Assembly (NCBI GenBank): GCA_013076295.1
Contig: RQOL01000861.1
Coordinates: 992,001-1,056,000, forward strand
DNA length: 64,000 nucleotides
Direction of reading: 5' to 3'
From: Sanderia malayensis
Taxonomy: Eukaryota; Cnidaria; Scyphozoa; Semaeostomeae; Pelagiidae
Shown here: positions 25,142-36,603 of the stretch, piece after piece
Numbering within the stretch: position 1 is the stretch's first letter
Layout: every line of letters begins with the position of its first letter
Translations under genes and position numbers: made by a program
The notes under the pieces: generated by a model
Database searches by the model: none
What the model saw: only the letters and a program-made list of their open reading frames with translations
What the model was told of the DNA's origin: nothing

Positions 25142-26288
25142 ATGTTATTCAACGACAGTGTGATCAGGCGTGGATCTAGGGGGGGGGTGCTCTGGGTGAT
25201 CGTTGTGTCTTACTTTTTCAACAATAGTCCGAAGCGTTTTAAACTTCTTTGCGATAAAATAAAAAAACTCCCCAATGTACGATACTTTCATTTGATTGAT
25301 GTTTGTCGCACAAGATGGATGGCACGTCTTGACGGTTTGGATGTCTTCGTAGAAGTTCTTGTTGCTATAGTCGAATCCCTTGAGCTCATAAAGTTAAACA
25401 ACAATCATTCTTGGAATTCGGATTTCGTTCGAGATGCCTCTGGATTATTTCATGCAACATTAAATTTTCAATTCATCGTCGTCCTAACTATTGTTTCTCG
25501 CTGTCTAGAAAAAACAAGGCCTTTAACCATGCAGCTGCAGGCTGTGTCTTTTGATGTTGTTGCTGTATGTCACAAGATCACGTTGCTGAAATCCAGTCTA
25601 TATAACCTTGGAGTAGAGCAAGCATAGGAACGTCCCATCATGTGTGGTATGACGAGGCACAGTCGTTGGCAGAAAGAATAGGTGTTCACCCTTCACTACC
25701 ACGTATTGTGAAGAGACAACAGCATCGGGATAATACTCCAGCAAAATTGCCGTTTCTTGACCATATTAGTGGACAGATTCATTTTCGCTTTTCTGATGCT
25801 AATGTGGCATCCTTTGATGGTTTCTACGCTTTCCCAACAAAGGTAGTTACTTGTGTTGATTGGAAGGAAAAGGTGAGAAATTTTCTTGCGCTCCACAGTG
25901 ACAATCTTCCAGAGCCACAGTACATTGACACTGAGCTAAACATGTGGGAAGTGTTCTGTTACCAATCTGAACATAGTCCGTCTACTTTTTCCGATCTTCT
26001 ACCGAAAGTCGACAGAGTGACATTTCCAAACTTATTCAGTGCTTTACATATCTTGGCTACAACTCCTGTGACAAATTGCACTTGTGAGCGATCTGTTTCT
26101 GTGTTGCGACGCTTGAAAACATACCTTCGCAATACCATTTCGCAAAGCAGACTGAATGGTTTTGCTTTATTTCATGTACATCGAGAGATAAAGATTGATG
26201 TTGATGAAGTAATCAACCGTTTTGCCAGAAAGCACCCTCGACGAATGCAGTTAATTGAAATTTTAAGCTCTGACAATGAAGATTCTTA
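25142..26288 (+). pseudogene. hAT transposase remnant with frameshift
   Basis: Two consecutive frames encode neighbouring parts of one protein. The first (to TAG at 25625-25627) carries VCRTRWMARLDGLDVF, the C-x-TRW motif of hAT/DUF4371-type transposases. The second (through to TAA at 26287-26289) carries the C-terminal dimerisation region, FPNLFSALHILATTPVTNCTCERSVSVLRRLKTYLR. The second frame is open upstream of the stop, so a one-base indel around 25610-25627 separates them. The N-terminal zinc finger and first catalytic region are absent; the left end runs into G-rich repeat DNA near 25180. The element is therefore inactive. Confidence 0.85.
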
Positions 26289-26599
26289 ATTTATTTGTAT
26301 CTCTGAAAGCGATGCCTGTTTTGTTGACATTTGTTCATGCTCTGTTCTTCAAGTGCCCTTTTTGTGTTTGCTTCTCATTCTGTTTTTTTTTAACGCTTAC
26401 AATACTTTATTTACAATTTACATATAATGACAAAATGGGCGCTTCCCACAACCATGTAAGAACAGGAAGGGTGTGGCCGAAAATTTGTAAAACAAATTTT
26501 TCTCAGCACCCATAAAATTCCTCCTGGATCCTCCCCTGGTGATGCAATATGATACAGGAAACTGCTAGAGTGTAATCTGGTGGTGCATCAGTTTGTTTG

Positions 26600-27829
26600 A
26601 GTGGTTTGTTTGAGTGACCTCTGGTACAACCTCTTGTATTTAGTGTGGCTAAGGCATGGCATCTGGGTCATGCGCTGATCTGTATTGATCTTATGGGCTT
26701 TGGTCATGTCTCTTCTGAATTGCCTGCAACAGAGAATTGGAAGTTTAAGCTTCCTCCGCTTGATGAGTAATGGGAGGTGCTTGAGAACTGACACCATCAT
26801 GGTGCCTCATCTTTGGAAATTCTCGACAGCAGTCATTTTCAGAGTGAAATACCAAATAGTATTCACATCCACATCTGGACAGAAAAAGAAACAGAAAGGG
26901 AAAGAATACGATTGTTTTTTTGATTGTTTGGAAAGTTTAACCTTGTTGTGCAGAGAATTGAAAAACGGACTGGAAGATAAGTACAATGCTGTTATTCCTC
27001 AAAATCTGAAAGATCTTAATGAAGCATTTGACTTGGAGCTGCAAGTCATTGCTTTGTGTATGTGGATACGAAATAGAAAGATTGCGACAGGGAAGAAAGG
27101 TTAAGCTTGGAAGTTCAGGGTGAATCTGGGTTTTTGAGATTTTTCGAGTGTTTGCGAGATGCCCCATGTCAAGAAGCTCACGGAAAGGTCCACTGGAACT
27201 GAATTGCGCCTCCCGACACACAGCAGTAACATTATTCATCGCCACCTCAAGACTACAATCTTATTCATGGTTTGGGAGAATCTTGGACATTGTGCGTCAA
27301 TAATGTTTCTAAACGAAGACAACACACCACAAGAAGGGTTTAAAGAAGACCAGCAATTTAACGTCAAATGCAGCCAGAAAGCATCAATCAACAAATGGTT
27401 TGATTTATCCTTTAAATCGAAGGAAGACATATAAGTGGTCGTTTGGACGAAGATTACATGGCATCAACATTTTATATGAATGAAGATGTCGTCAAAACTC
27501 TTGGTCAAGAACTTTGCATTGCAATTGATGTGGCTCTTGCAGGGAATGGCTGTGAGGCAGTTGTTGAAGGGTTTTATAGTGTGGTTAAAGCCCATAAGCA
27601 AAGCGGGGAACAATCTAATGGCACATTGATGCAGCGAACCATTGTTGACTGGGGTGTACCGCATCCTCTTAGTTCTCCAGAGACGATGCAGGCAATTGCT
27701 ACCCTCTACGCTGAAGGCAATGAAGATTGTGGCCTCAAAAAGCACCGTTTACCTCTTTTCTTTTGCGGAAGACAAAGAGCAGCACAAAAATATAATGTAA
27801 GCAAGCTTGTAGCTGAGATTGTTGTGTAG
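26600..27829 (+). pseudogene. Degenerate transposon-type protein remnant
   Basis: A broken coding stretch spread over several frames: one at 26830-27104 (...NAVIPQNLKDLNEAFDLELQ), another at 27443-27829 (EAVVEGFYSVVKAHKQSG, then TIVDWGVPHPLSSPETMQ and CGLKKHRLPLFF). The reading frame changes at least twice and stops intervene. I recall this block as part of a repeated protein family in invertebrate genomes, but I cannot name the superfamily from sequence alone. It lies between the hAT and Mutator-like remnants. Confidence 0.55.
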
Positions 27830-28029
27830 ATTTTTCTGGAAAGCAAGAAGTTAATGAACCACAAATTGATGAAGACAGCAGTGAAAATGTGGGACCCTGA
27901 AGTAGGCCCATCTACTTCAACACCAGACAGAGCAGAGCAAACCGATCATTCGAAAAGCTCTCAAGGAACTGTCCCATTCTTGAAATGGATGAAAGCCATA
28001 TTATAACGAGGAAAAGAGCAAGATCATTT

Positions 28030-28560
28030 GGGATAGACTCATGTTATTTGGGCTATGTATTATCACTCAATCCTTAGGAGTAACGAAACCATTGCAGAGC
28101 AGCACAAATATTGTCCAAAGGGACAAGATCGCTGGTGCAGATATCAAAGAGATGTTGCACTTAAAATCAAGAGCTAGAAAGAATTAAATGTCTTCCTCCT
28201 GTCTTTAGAAAAGAATTGTTGCCCATCTTGAAAAGATTGTCAAGTGAAAGTCTTTTGAGCCGGTGCTTAAGAATCAAAATGAGTCGTTAAACAATGTGTT
28301 GTGGCAGAAGAAGATTGAAGACAGCAGCTGCTGTTTTGCAATGGAACAAAGGTGCAGTCACCAATCTTCTAGAAAGGTTTGGAATATATCCAGAAACAAA
28401 CACTTTTGAGAGACTGTCGCTGGCTCAATGACAAACGACGGCTCGGAAGTGTGAACTGAAATATAAAATGCAGATAAGGAGAAAAAGAAAAGAAGACACA
28501 AAAACAGGATTCAGAAAGACTACTTGGCTGGTGGATTCAGCATCCATAAAACTCTAGATA
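28030..28560 (+). pseudogene. Mutator-like transposase C-terminal remnant
   Basis: Fragments in shifting frames read CPKGQDRWCRYQRDVAL, then a KNQNESLNNVLWQKK segment, then FGIYPETNTFERLSLAQ. The WC-x-YQRD and NQNES.N..LW motifs resemble the C-terminal part of Mutator-like transposase proteins common in animal genomes. Several frameshifts and stops show it is dead. Assignment rests on remembered motif similarity only. Confidence 0.45.
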
Positions 28561-28569
28561 GTCATAAAG

Positions 28570-29480
28570 AAGTCCAAGCGAAGGTCCAAAAGAGCAAAGT
28601 CGCAATTACCAATAATGGCATAACATTTGTCAATGAAAAGAATATCCCTCTGGTTGTGCAAGCTTCTAATAAAAAAGACAAAAAGTAAGACATACTGTCT
28701 GGAGGGGTCTTACTAGACATTGTGGACAATTTTGTGCATACTAGATTGAATATAGCTTTTCGTTTTGCTGTATTGATAACATTTATTGTGAAGAAATGTT
28801 TGAGGCCGTTTTTGAATATTTGCATATTTCGACTTTGAGAAAGAATATCTAAGACATTGTTTTTGAGATATTTAGCTCAAATTTGTTCTGGTACATTGTT
28901 TTCAGGTGCCAATTTGAATAAGCAAACAGAATTTTGATATCTGATGTAATTCATGATTTACCTGGAAAAAAGACCTTTTGGGGTTTCCATGGCAACCATT
29001 ACCTGGACAAGAAAATCCTCTGTTCATGCAAGTAACATTGCCATGACAAGTTGTTTTGGTACCTTACTTGTTGGTCACATAAAATATTTTTCTGGGTTAT
29101 CAATAAATCTTTTCTAAAGTTTCAGATCAATGAGCCACGTCATTGTTGAGATAATTAAATTTTTGTGCAACAGACATGGTTTTTGCTAAAAAGGTAGATA
29201 ACCCCCTATTCTATACTCCGAGTTTTAAAGATAGCCTCTTCTGGATGTTATCTTTTCGTTAAGCATCGCTATTAAAAACAAACCAGTAACAAAAGGAATA
29301 TTTCTAACTCTTACGCACAGCAGATGCACAACAATTAATATATTTCTATTAGTATTTTGGATTGCTTGCATCAGTGAGGATGGCTGTTCGAAGCCATATA
29401 CCAACAGGTCGACTTTCAATATTTTTTATTGAATTCAATTTATTTCATCACCGAGCCTATAAGTTGTACAATCCCTGACA
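28570..29480. other. Intergenic, nothing recognised
   Basis: AT-rich with short chance frames only. Confidence 0.5.
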
Positions 29481-29489
29481 CATCTAGTT

Positions 29490-30085
29490 AATTTTGATTC
29501 TTTTTAAACAAATTAAAATTACGGAAAATAATATTGAAAAATGAACTCTTTCTTGCGTCGGTTTCAGTAGCGCGGAGATTGTGTTGCGGGATATGCGATC
29601 CACGATGTAAGGGGCTCGATCCCTGACACGTCCAGTTAAATTTGATACTTTTTAGAAAAATTAAAATTACGGAAAATAGCATTGAAAAATGAACTCTTTC
29701 TTGCGTCGGTTTCAGTAATGTGGAGATTGTGTTGCGAAGTATGCAATCCATGATGTAAGGGTTCAATCCCTGGCAGGTCCAGGTAAATTTCATACTTTTT
29801 AACAAATTAAAATTATGGAAAATAACATTGAAAAGTGAACTCATTCTTGCGTCGGTTTCAGTAGCGTGGAGGTTGTGTTGCGAAGTATGCAATCCACGAT
29901 GTAATGGGTTCGATCCCTGACACGTCCAGTTAAACTTGATACTTTTTAGAAAAATTAAAATTACGGAGAATAACATTGAAAAATGAACTCATTCTTCTGT
30001 CGGCCGCATTGGCGCAGAGGTTGTGCTACGGGGTGTGTGGCCGACCAGGTAAGTGGTTCGAGACCAGGTGAAGTCAATTATACTG
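29490..30085 (+). repeat. Tandem array of about 147-bp tRNA-like units (plus orientation)
   Basis: Four units with ttgcgtcgg-like starts at about 29553, 29701, 29847 and 29995 (spacing 146-148 bp). Each has an A-box-like segment (GTAGCGTGGAGATTGTGTTGCG; the last unit is closer to TGGCGCAGAGGTTGTG) and a B-box-like GGTTCGATCCC. A shared AT-rich spacer containing ttaaaattacggaaaataacattg follows. These look like tRNA-derived SINE heads multiplied in tandem. Confidence 0.75.
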
Positions 30086-30503
30086 AATTTACCTTTATCT
30101 GGTCTCGAAGTGCTTGCCTGTAATTGTATATCACTATCTCTTAACCTACAGTTGAAGATTAGCATTGAATGATTGTATACTTCAGATAGAGTAATTAGGA
30201 AATTCTAGATAGATAGTGGCACGTTAATAATAGGAGATAGTTAGTGGCGCATAATAACTAAGGGGACATCGCGCGAATGGTTGTAAATAGTAAGGGGTCA
30301 TACGCTCGCACATGAAAAACTAAGGGGAGGCGGATCAACTTTTTGTTACAAGAAAAGACCTCTAGAGAAAACGCAGAACGAATCTACCTTCCCCTTGTTT
30401 TTCCACGAATCGCGCAATGTCCCCCTGCTTATTTTCCCCATGCGCACAATCACCCCCATTGTTTTCCATCCATGCGTTTTGTGTTTACGATCTTTCATAA
30501 TTG

Positions 30504-30600
30504 AAACTTTACGAGAATGATTTCATTCTCGTAAAGTTTTATCATTATCATTTATCATTGACATTCTTAAAGTAGCGAGAATATCAATGATAAATGATAA
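30504..30600. repeat. Two strong hairpins between inverted tRNA-like arrays
   Basis: Hairpin 1 has 17-bp perfect arms at 30504-30520 and 30523-30539 with a 2-base loop. Hairpin 2 has 17-bp perfect arms at 30545-30561 and 30584-30600 with a 22-base loop. Confidence 0.9.
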
Positions 30601-30609
30601 TTATACTTA

Positions 30610-31330
30610 CATCACTTTTTAATTTACATGCCTCCACTTCATATCGAACCACTTACCTGGTCGGTGCACACCCCGTAGCACTACCTCCACGCCACTGCAA
30701 CCGATGGCGAAAGAGATGCAAATGTCATTCTTATTCCATTCTGTATATTTAATTTGCTTGAAAAGTATTAAAATTCATCAGCAGAGAAGCGAACTTGAAC
30801 CACTTACCTGGTCGGTGCACACCCCGCTGCACTACCTCCACGCTACTGTAACCGATAATCGAAATGATGCAAATTTCACTATTACTTCTTTCTGAATTTA
30901 AGTTCCTTGAAAAGTATTAAAATTCATCTGCAGACAATTGAACTTGAACCACTTACCTGGTCGGTGCACACCCCGTAGCACTACCTCTAGGCTACTGCCT
31001 CCGATGAATTCACTGATGCAAATTTTACTCTTACATTCATCCATGAATTCAACATGACCGAAATGGATCAAAAGTTTACCAGTGGGCACCTGGACTCGAA
31101 CTGTAGTCCCTTGACCTCACCTCAGATGCCAAGCCGGAGCACTACCTCTACTCCACTGCACACGACGAGCAAGGCAATGCAATTATCGATGTTATTATTA
31201 CGCTCAAATTTAATTTATTAAAATTTAAGCATTAGCATTAAGTATTAAAATTATTTGCACGTGTCTGGTTTTGAACTACTTACCCGATCGGTCACACCCC
31301 GTATCGGTCACATCTCCATGCTACAGCAAC
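30610..31330 (-). repeat. Tandem array of about 150-bp tRNA-like units (minus orientation)
   Basis: The motif ccacttacctggtcggtgc recurs at 30649, 30800 and 30949, with decayed copies near 31110 and 31280. Read on the minus strand each unit gives TGGAGGTAGTGCTACGGGGTGTGC and a GGTAAGTGGTTCGA B-box-like segment. These match the last plus-strand unit at 30000-30070 in reverse. The AT-rich spacer 'aaaagtattaaaattcatc' is related to that of the other array. Together the two arrays form a large imperfect inverted repeat. Confidence 0.75.
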
Positions 31331-33088
31331 CAGCAAGCGACGAGTAAGAAGAACCACTTACCCTCGTTATTTTCATCTTTTTCCAAACAAATCGATTTCA
31401 TTAAATGTAGAAAGGATTAAAGTTGATCTTAAATTTATATGCCTCAAAAACTGAAAATCGAAGACATTTAGTTAATCAATTTATCGTGTTGCCATTGCAT
31501 TTAACTCCTGTCAGTAAATTTTATATGTTCATTTGCCTATTTTACGGTGTAAACTCAATTAAGAATAGGGCCTTATTTACCTCTGGTTAGTTTAAAAGAG
31601 GGATTCAAAAGAGGGCCATGTAGCGCTCTATCAGTCTTAGATCATGAATCATCTAGCGGTCCATCCAATCATATCTTCTCTTTAAAAGGTCTTTTTTTGG
31701 AAGGCCACAGTATCATGTAGATAATTGTGATTATATCTACTTTTATAATGGTCTCCTTTTTCTTCTGCTGGGCCTGGGTGGTAAGGTGAACAAGAAGAGA
31801 TATTTATCAAAATCCAATTCAATTATACATATTTTATTTGCATTGTTTTGAAAACCATCAACAGATGCTCACTGGACAACATAAGATACAAAAAGTGCAG
31901 TACACAAAATCAGGTTAAAAAGTTAAAAGACTAAATGGTAGGTGTGTGGGTCATCAAAAACAGGGCTTCGGCTTCCATTAAGCCGGGGTATTTATTGTTA
32001 TAAGTGAAATGCTAATAAATAGAATCGTCGTTTAGGTAGGACTGGTGATTTCATTGTTACTTCAGAAATCAATCTATTAAAAAACAGTCTACACAAAGCA
32101 TTCGGTGGTTTTCCTGCCGAAACGCGATTTATCTGACCCGCCATTATTAGTGACCTGTTGAACGGGACCCAATGATCAATGCTGCTTCGGTCACTCGCAA
32201 TAACATTTGCTTTATGATATAGGTCAAATTAGACAAGGATAATGAGGAAGGAACTATGCTGAACATTCAACAACAACTGACTTGACAATTTAAAATTTAA
32301 AGATTAAGGTTGAATAAGTTAAAGATTTGAATGAATTAAAACATGCCTTTGCAATGAGAAATTCCTTAGAACGGAAAACAGGAAAATATATTGTACGTTG
32401 CGTGGTTTAAGTTAAATAGAATAAATAGAAATAAGCAAAAAATGTGTAAAAGCAATATTGATTTTGCACATTTTGGCTGTATTAAAGTTTTGAAAAGTAT
32501 TTTAATATTGCTTAATATGGTCCAGGTCACACTTGGTTTGTAACAGAGTAAAGTCTAGGTCACCTTTTCTAAATCAAAGTCTAAGTCAATTTAATTTACT
32601 TTTCGCGGGAATAAAGAATTACATTATCAAGAGTTGAACAGAGATCTAAAAGTATATTTTGATAACTTAATGATTTGAATTAAACTGGAAGGTAAATTTG
32701 CAATAAAAAATGCCTAATATAATTGACTCTCACTATCTTGACCCTCTAAAAATGGAAAGTTGGCCTACTTGATGGAAGTTCGAGGTAACCGAAGGCACTT
32801 GCATGGTCTATTACCCAACAGGGAAGTAACAATCTCAGAACGAGATTTGGAGATCGTGCAACTGTCCCGAATAAAAATAAAAATGTGGGGGGGGGGGAGG
32901 GGCTAGCATTGACAGCCTTAAGACAAAATACTGCTTTTAGAGCCTTCAGCTAAAATTGAAATATCTGGCAAAAACTGGGGAGAGCGTGAACTGTGCCCTG
33001 GTCCGTGTCCACTGAGGTCTAAGAAACTTGAAACATTGCCAGTAATGGACAGAATCACGAAAAAGGGAGCCGTACAGCATACCTTCAT
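31331..33088. other. Intergenic, 3' side of the lectin receptor gene
   Basis: AT-rich, with a G-run at 32887-32899. No coding signal. The right part probably contains the 3' untranslated region of the gene ending at 33089. Confidence 0.5.
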
Positions 33089-35098
33089 TTAAAAATGTTT
33101 AACGACATTCCTATAGGTGTGTCGCCTGAGGGTTTTGGTACTTTCACTACTGGTTTGTTCAGTAAAGTATTCCTGTTCGTAAGCGGCCACGAGTGTTGCT
33201 TTAATCTGTGCGCGGCTTCGTTTGCGCATTTTGGAATTCACAATGCCAGTGACCACAGCAACTGCTATCATACAACCAATCACGATGCTGGCAATTGCAC
33301 CAGAGCTTAACAGTCGATCTGGAAAAAAAAAACAAAAACAAGTTTCAACACCCGCTGCATCTGCGATGAATCTAATGAATTATCAGTGACCCCTCGCCAA
33401 TATGAAGCATCTGAGTGCACTGCTTCACTAGTAGCCATTCATGATTAGTGAGCAGGTATACTTAGCGTTGGACAATTTCTGAACGATAGTGTATTTTTCG
33501 TTAGCAAAATACATTAAGCAAATAGTCGAGAGAAGCACACAGTGCTCCACAAACCGTACTGCTAAGAAAGTTGGGAGGGGTTTTAAGTGTGGAAGTAGAG
33601 CCTCATTTTGAACGGGCCCTCCTAAAATGTTTTAATTTTTTAACACTCCTTGGGAAAGTGAAACTGGAAATCATCGAAGAACCTATTATTTATTTTTTGT
33701 TCAATATGTATGAGTAGACAGAGCCAGGACCTCAAAATCCTTTCTGCGACTCTGTCGATACATGTAGAATACGATGGAAATAAGATTCGAGCAATTAAGG
33801 TTGAGCGGTGTCCAAAAGATACTCTTCGTCGTTACCTCTGACCCTTTCGCATATGTAAGGTTTCTTTACACTGCAATCCATATCGTACCAATGTGCTTTT
33901 GCTTGCCATGTGTTGATAAGAACGCAATCTTCCCCGGGACATCCGGTGCGTGAAAATTGATCAGAGAATACCATGTCGTTTGGTTCGTTGCTGGCCCAGT
34001 TCACGAACTGCAACGTCTGCGCACTATATCTCACTTCATTCCATACGAAGTTACCTGAACAAGTGACAAAGAGAAATGCTACCATGATTATGCCCTATAG
34101 CTGCACTCTTTGTACTATATGGCTACATACCACATAGAAATACGCTAAAACTATATGTTACCATGCTCTATCCATTATAAGTAACCATCATTAATGATCC
34201 AAATATGTGGCGTTTATTTGTTTAGGGTTTAGGCAGGGAATTAATTGCCGGGTGTTTAGGCCTTTTATGAACCATTTCCATGAAACGAGGGGTTTAACTA
34301 CAGGGGGTGTTTAATGAATTCCTTATACGGTAGTCAGTAACCAATACCTGCTTCAGCTATGTCATTCAGTCCAATCCACGAATCTCCATTCATGGCACTG
34401 TTTACAATTTGATTCTCACTGCTGCTGTGAATTTTGGATAAGCTACCACCAAACGACTTGCAGAACGTTAATGCATCGTGCCAAGTTAATTGCTGGGCAA
34501 AGAAACGATAGCACTTTGCCGCTGCGCATGTCCAGGCAGTGTCTACGAGCGGGAAAAAGACACGAAAAATCAATGGTCTAACCTTGGCGTGACAATTTAA
34601 CTGAGAGACTTTAACTGAGAGAAACCCACTTTTTCTGCAGAAAACCCCACTTTATCTGAGAAAAACCCACGTTTTCTGTAGAAAAATCCACTTTTTCTGT
34701 TCGATAAAGTGGGTTTTTCAGAAAAAGTGGGTTTATCTGCAGAAAACGTGACTTATTGCAGAAAAAGTGGGTTTTTCTCCAGATAATCCCACTTTATCTG
34801 AGAAAAAGTGGGTTTGTCTGATTATGGTGACATCCGCTTGCCATATGCGCACACATCATAATCTATAATTCATTGCATTTTACATCAAACTTTCGAGCAA
34901 GCGGATTACCAACTTGAATTTGATGCCTGGTTTGACAAAGCGAAGCTAAAAACAATATATCAGTGATAACATCACTCCTTGCACACAAACACACACTAAT
35001 TTGAATAACATCTAAGCTAAAATGTCCAAAAACAACAAGGCTTACTCTTCACAACTGTTTACAAGTGCAAAAGCAATCAATAGGCCCACCAAACCCAT
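33089..35098 (-). CDS. C-type lectin transmembrane receptor, 5 exons
   Basis: Type I membrane protein of 242 residues. Exons 5'-3': 35046-35098, 34914-34945, 34348-34542, 33836-34054, 33089-33318, all phase-compatible (729 nt). Exon 1 encodes a signal peptide (MGLVGLLIAFALVNSC). Exon 2 is small and uses a weaker GTTGGT donor, so it is the least certain. Exons 3-4 encode a C-type lectin domain: CYRF start, WIGLND, the EPN motif (NWASNEPND, usually mannose-type calcium-dependent binding), WYD and the final Cys (YICERV). The last exon encodes a transmembrane helix (SIVIGCMIAVAVVTGIV) then a basic stop-transfer and a tail of about 50 residues. That tail contains several Tyr, including YRNV, which fits the Y-x-N pattern read by Grb2-type SH2 domains. 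The sugar ligand cannot be told from sequence. Confidence 0.88.
34615..34822. repeat. Cluster of inverted CCCACTTTTTCTG motifs
   Basis: About ten short units read either cccact-ttatctgagaaaa/tttttctgcag or the reverse cagaaaaagtggg. Forward copies are mainly at 34628-34700, reverse copies at 34705-34780, then mixed copies to about 34815. The whole can fold on itself. It lies in an intron of the lectin receptor gene. Confidence 0.8.
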
Positions 35099-35508
35099 TC
35101 TAGCTCAAGGCAGGGTAATCGTCTTTTTTGCAGTAGTTACAGTAAGGTTGAATTTTTCCCAACAAAATGAAGTATATTATTGAAGATATTTAAAAACTAT
35201 TGTCACTATGGTTTTAATATTTCATTAAATCTTGAATAAGACAATAGCATAACAGAATGCATATAGTGAAAATGTGAATTACTGTATCTGATTATCTGAT
35301 TAATTCAAACAAGCAAAGATGCCTCTGAAAAACTATTAAAATTGTTATCGGTTCGCGTTTGGCGTTTAAAACGGCTTTCGGCGAATTTCAAAATCAAAAG
35401 TGTCGATAACGTGGCAAATTATATTTTTACTGCAAAACATGAGCCGAACTGAGCAATCATAATAAAATATTCATAATCCGACACGCATTTTTTATGCGAG
35501 AATAGTGC

Positions 35509-36603
35509 TTATTTACAAGTAATTAATCGAATGAGATATCTTCGGTACTCGACTTTCAAGAAAAAGTAGATCAGTGGATTCACTATGCTATTTGAGATGG
35601 CGAGGCAAAGAGAAAATCTTCTTAGCCATGCGATGCTAACTTTCCCAATAATAACATAGGCCATTCTATAGCAAGACAATGGTAACCACGATAGTATGAA
35701 GAGAGCAACAATCAGAATACAAAGCATGGAGGTGCGTCGCAGCTCTCTTTTCCTTGTCAACCGTACACGTCGTTTGAAATCTGCCTTGGCAATGATCCTT
35801 GGAAGCACGTCTGTTGTCGAGTTAAGTGATAGCCTGTTCTCTGCACAAGGGACATTTGGCTGTCTGGTCTTACTGCTTCCAGGTTCCTCATTTTCGTTGA
35901 TTTTCAAGGCCGAGTTCTTCCTGTCTGGTACCACGGCAGAGAACTTGACTTGGTTCTCTGTCTGGCTAGCCATAGCCGCGGAGATGGTAATGTTACCAAA
36001 TACACTTTTGGTCCTCTGTTCCACTCTTGATATGTAATTCTTTATGCCCGCGAACAGCACGACGTTCGAAACAAACAACACGATTGCTCCTGCGCAGAAA
36101 AATACGGACAGAAAAATGCTGCGAATTTTCAATTCCATGTTACTTGAAACGTAAACCCAAATCAGCGATTGCTGTAGCGATATGAGTAGCGATATGGCCC
36201 ATACGGCGGCGATTCCTCTTTTAATCGATCGGCGATAAAACGACGAGCCGTAGAGTAACGGCTTTTTGATAGCGATTAGGCGATCTGCTGTTAGCAGACA
36301 AAGTGAGCCAATCGATATGAACATACTGCTAAACAGTGGTATGTTACCCGCTAACTTGTAGACGATTCTTGGCGATTTGTTGAGCAGTGAAACGCCGAGC
36401 GAAATACCAAAGCAGCCGACAAACGCGTCTGCAACAGCGACAGAGCACAAAATGCAGTTATGACTCAATTGTAATAGTTTATCCCGAAAACGTATGAACA
36501 TCAAGATGGTTATTAAGTTGATGAGGAAAGCAAATACACCCACGACGATCAGGCTGTAATAAAAGGCCTGCGATTGTTGTGTTTTGTTTAAAAGGTTGCC
36601 CAT
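35509..36603 (-). CDS. Class A (rhodopsin-family) G-protein-coupled receptor, intronless
   Basis: Single-exon frame of 364 residues from ATG at 36603 to TAA. An N-terminal glycosylation site (NKT, residue 6) is followed by seven hydrophobic helices: TM1 from about residue 14; TM2 with Asp59 (VAVADA); TM3 ending in ADRL at 106-109, a DRY variant in which Tyr is Leu; a long intracellular loop 3 (about 190-290) rich in Ser/Lys/Arg; TM6 with LSWLPLSCY; TM7 with NPLIY at 342-346. The tail is short (about 18 residues), ends in Cys-Lys and has a possible palmitoylation Cys. Ligand unknown: no aminergic or opsin signature stands out (TM7 carries no opsin retinal-binding lysine that I can see). It sits 0.4 kb upstream of the lectin receptor start in the same orientation. 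Intronless class A receptors are common in invertebrates. Confidence 0.93.
   Translation of the reverse strand: MGNLLNKTQQSQAFYYSLIVVGVFAFLINLITILMFIRFRDKLLQLSHNCILCSVAVADAFVGCFGISLGVSLLNKSPRIVYKLAGNIPLFSSMFISIGSLCLLTADRLIAIKKPLLYGSSFYRRSIKRGIAAVWAISLLISLQQSLIWVYVSSNMELKIRSIFLSVFFCAGAIVLFVSNVVLFAGIKNYISRVEQRTKSVFGNITISAAMASQTENQVKFSAVVPDRKNSALKINENEEPGSSKTRQPNVPCAENRLSLNSTTDVLPRIIAKADFKRRVRLTRKRELRRTSMLCILIVALFILSWLPLSCYRMAYVIIGKVSIAWLRRFSLCLAISNSIVNPLIYFFLKVEYRRYLIRLITCK

Noticed and set aside
29488..29976. 162-residue minus-strand frame with repeated WTCQG blocks
   Set aside because: Runs antisense through the tRNA-like array; the repeats mirror the DNA unit rather than a protein.
30000..30080. 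Functional tRNA gene in the repeat cluster
   Set aside because: Belongs to a tandem family with the same defects; stems not convincingly paired.
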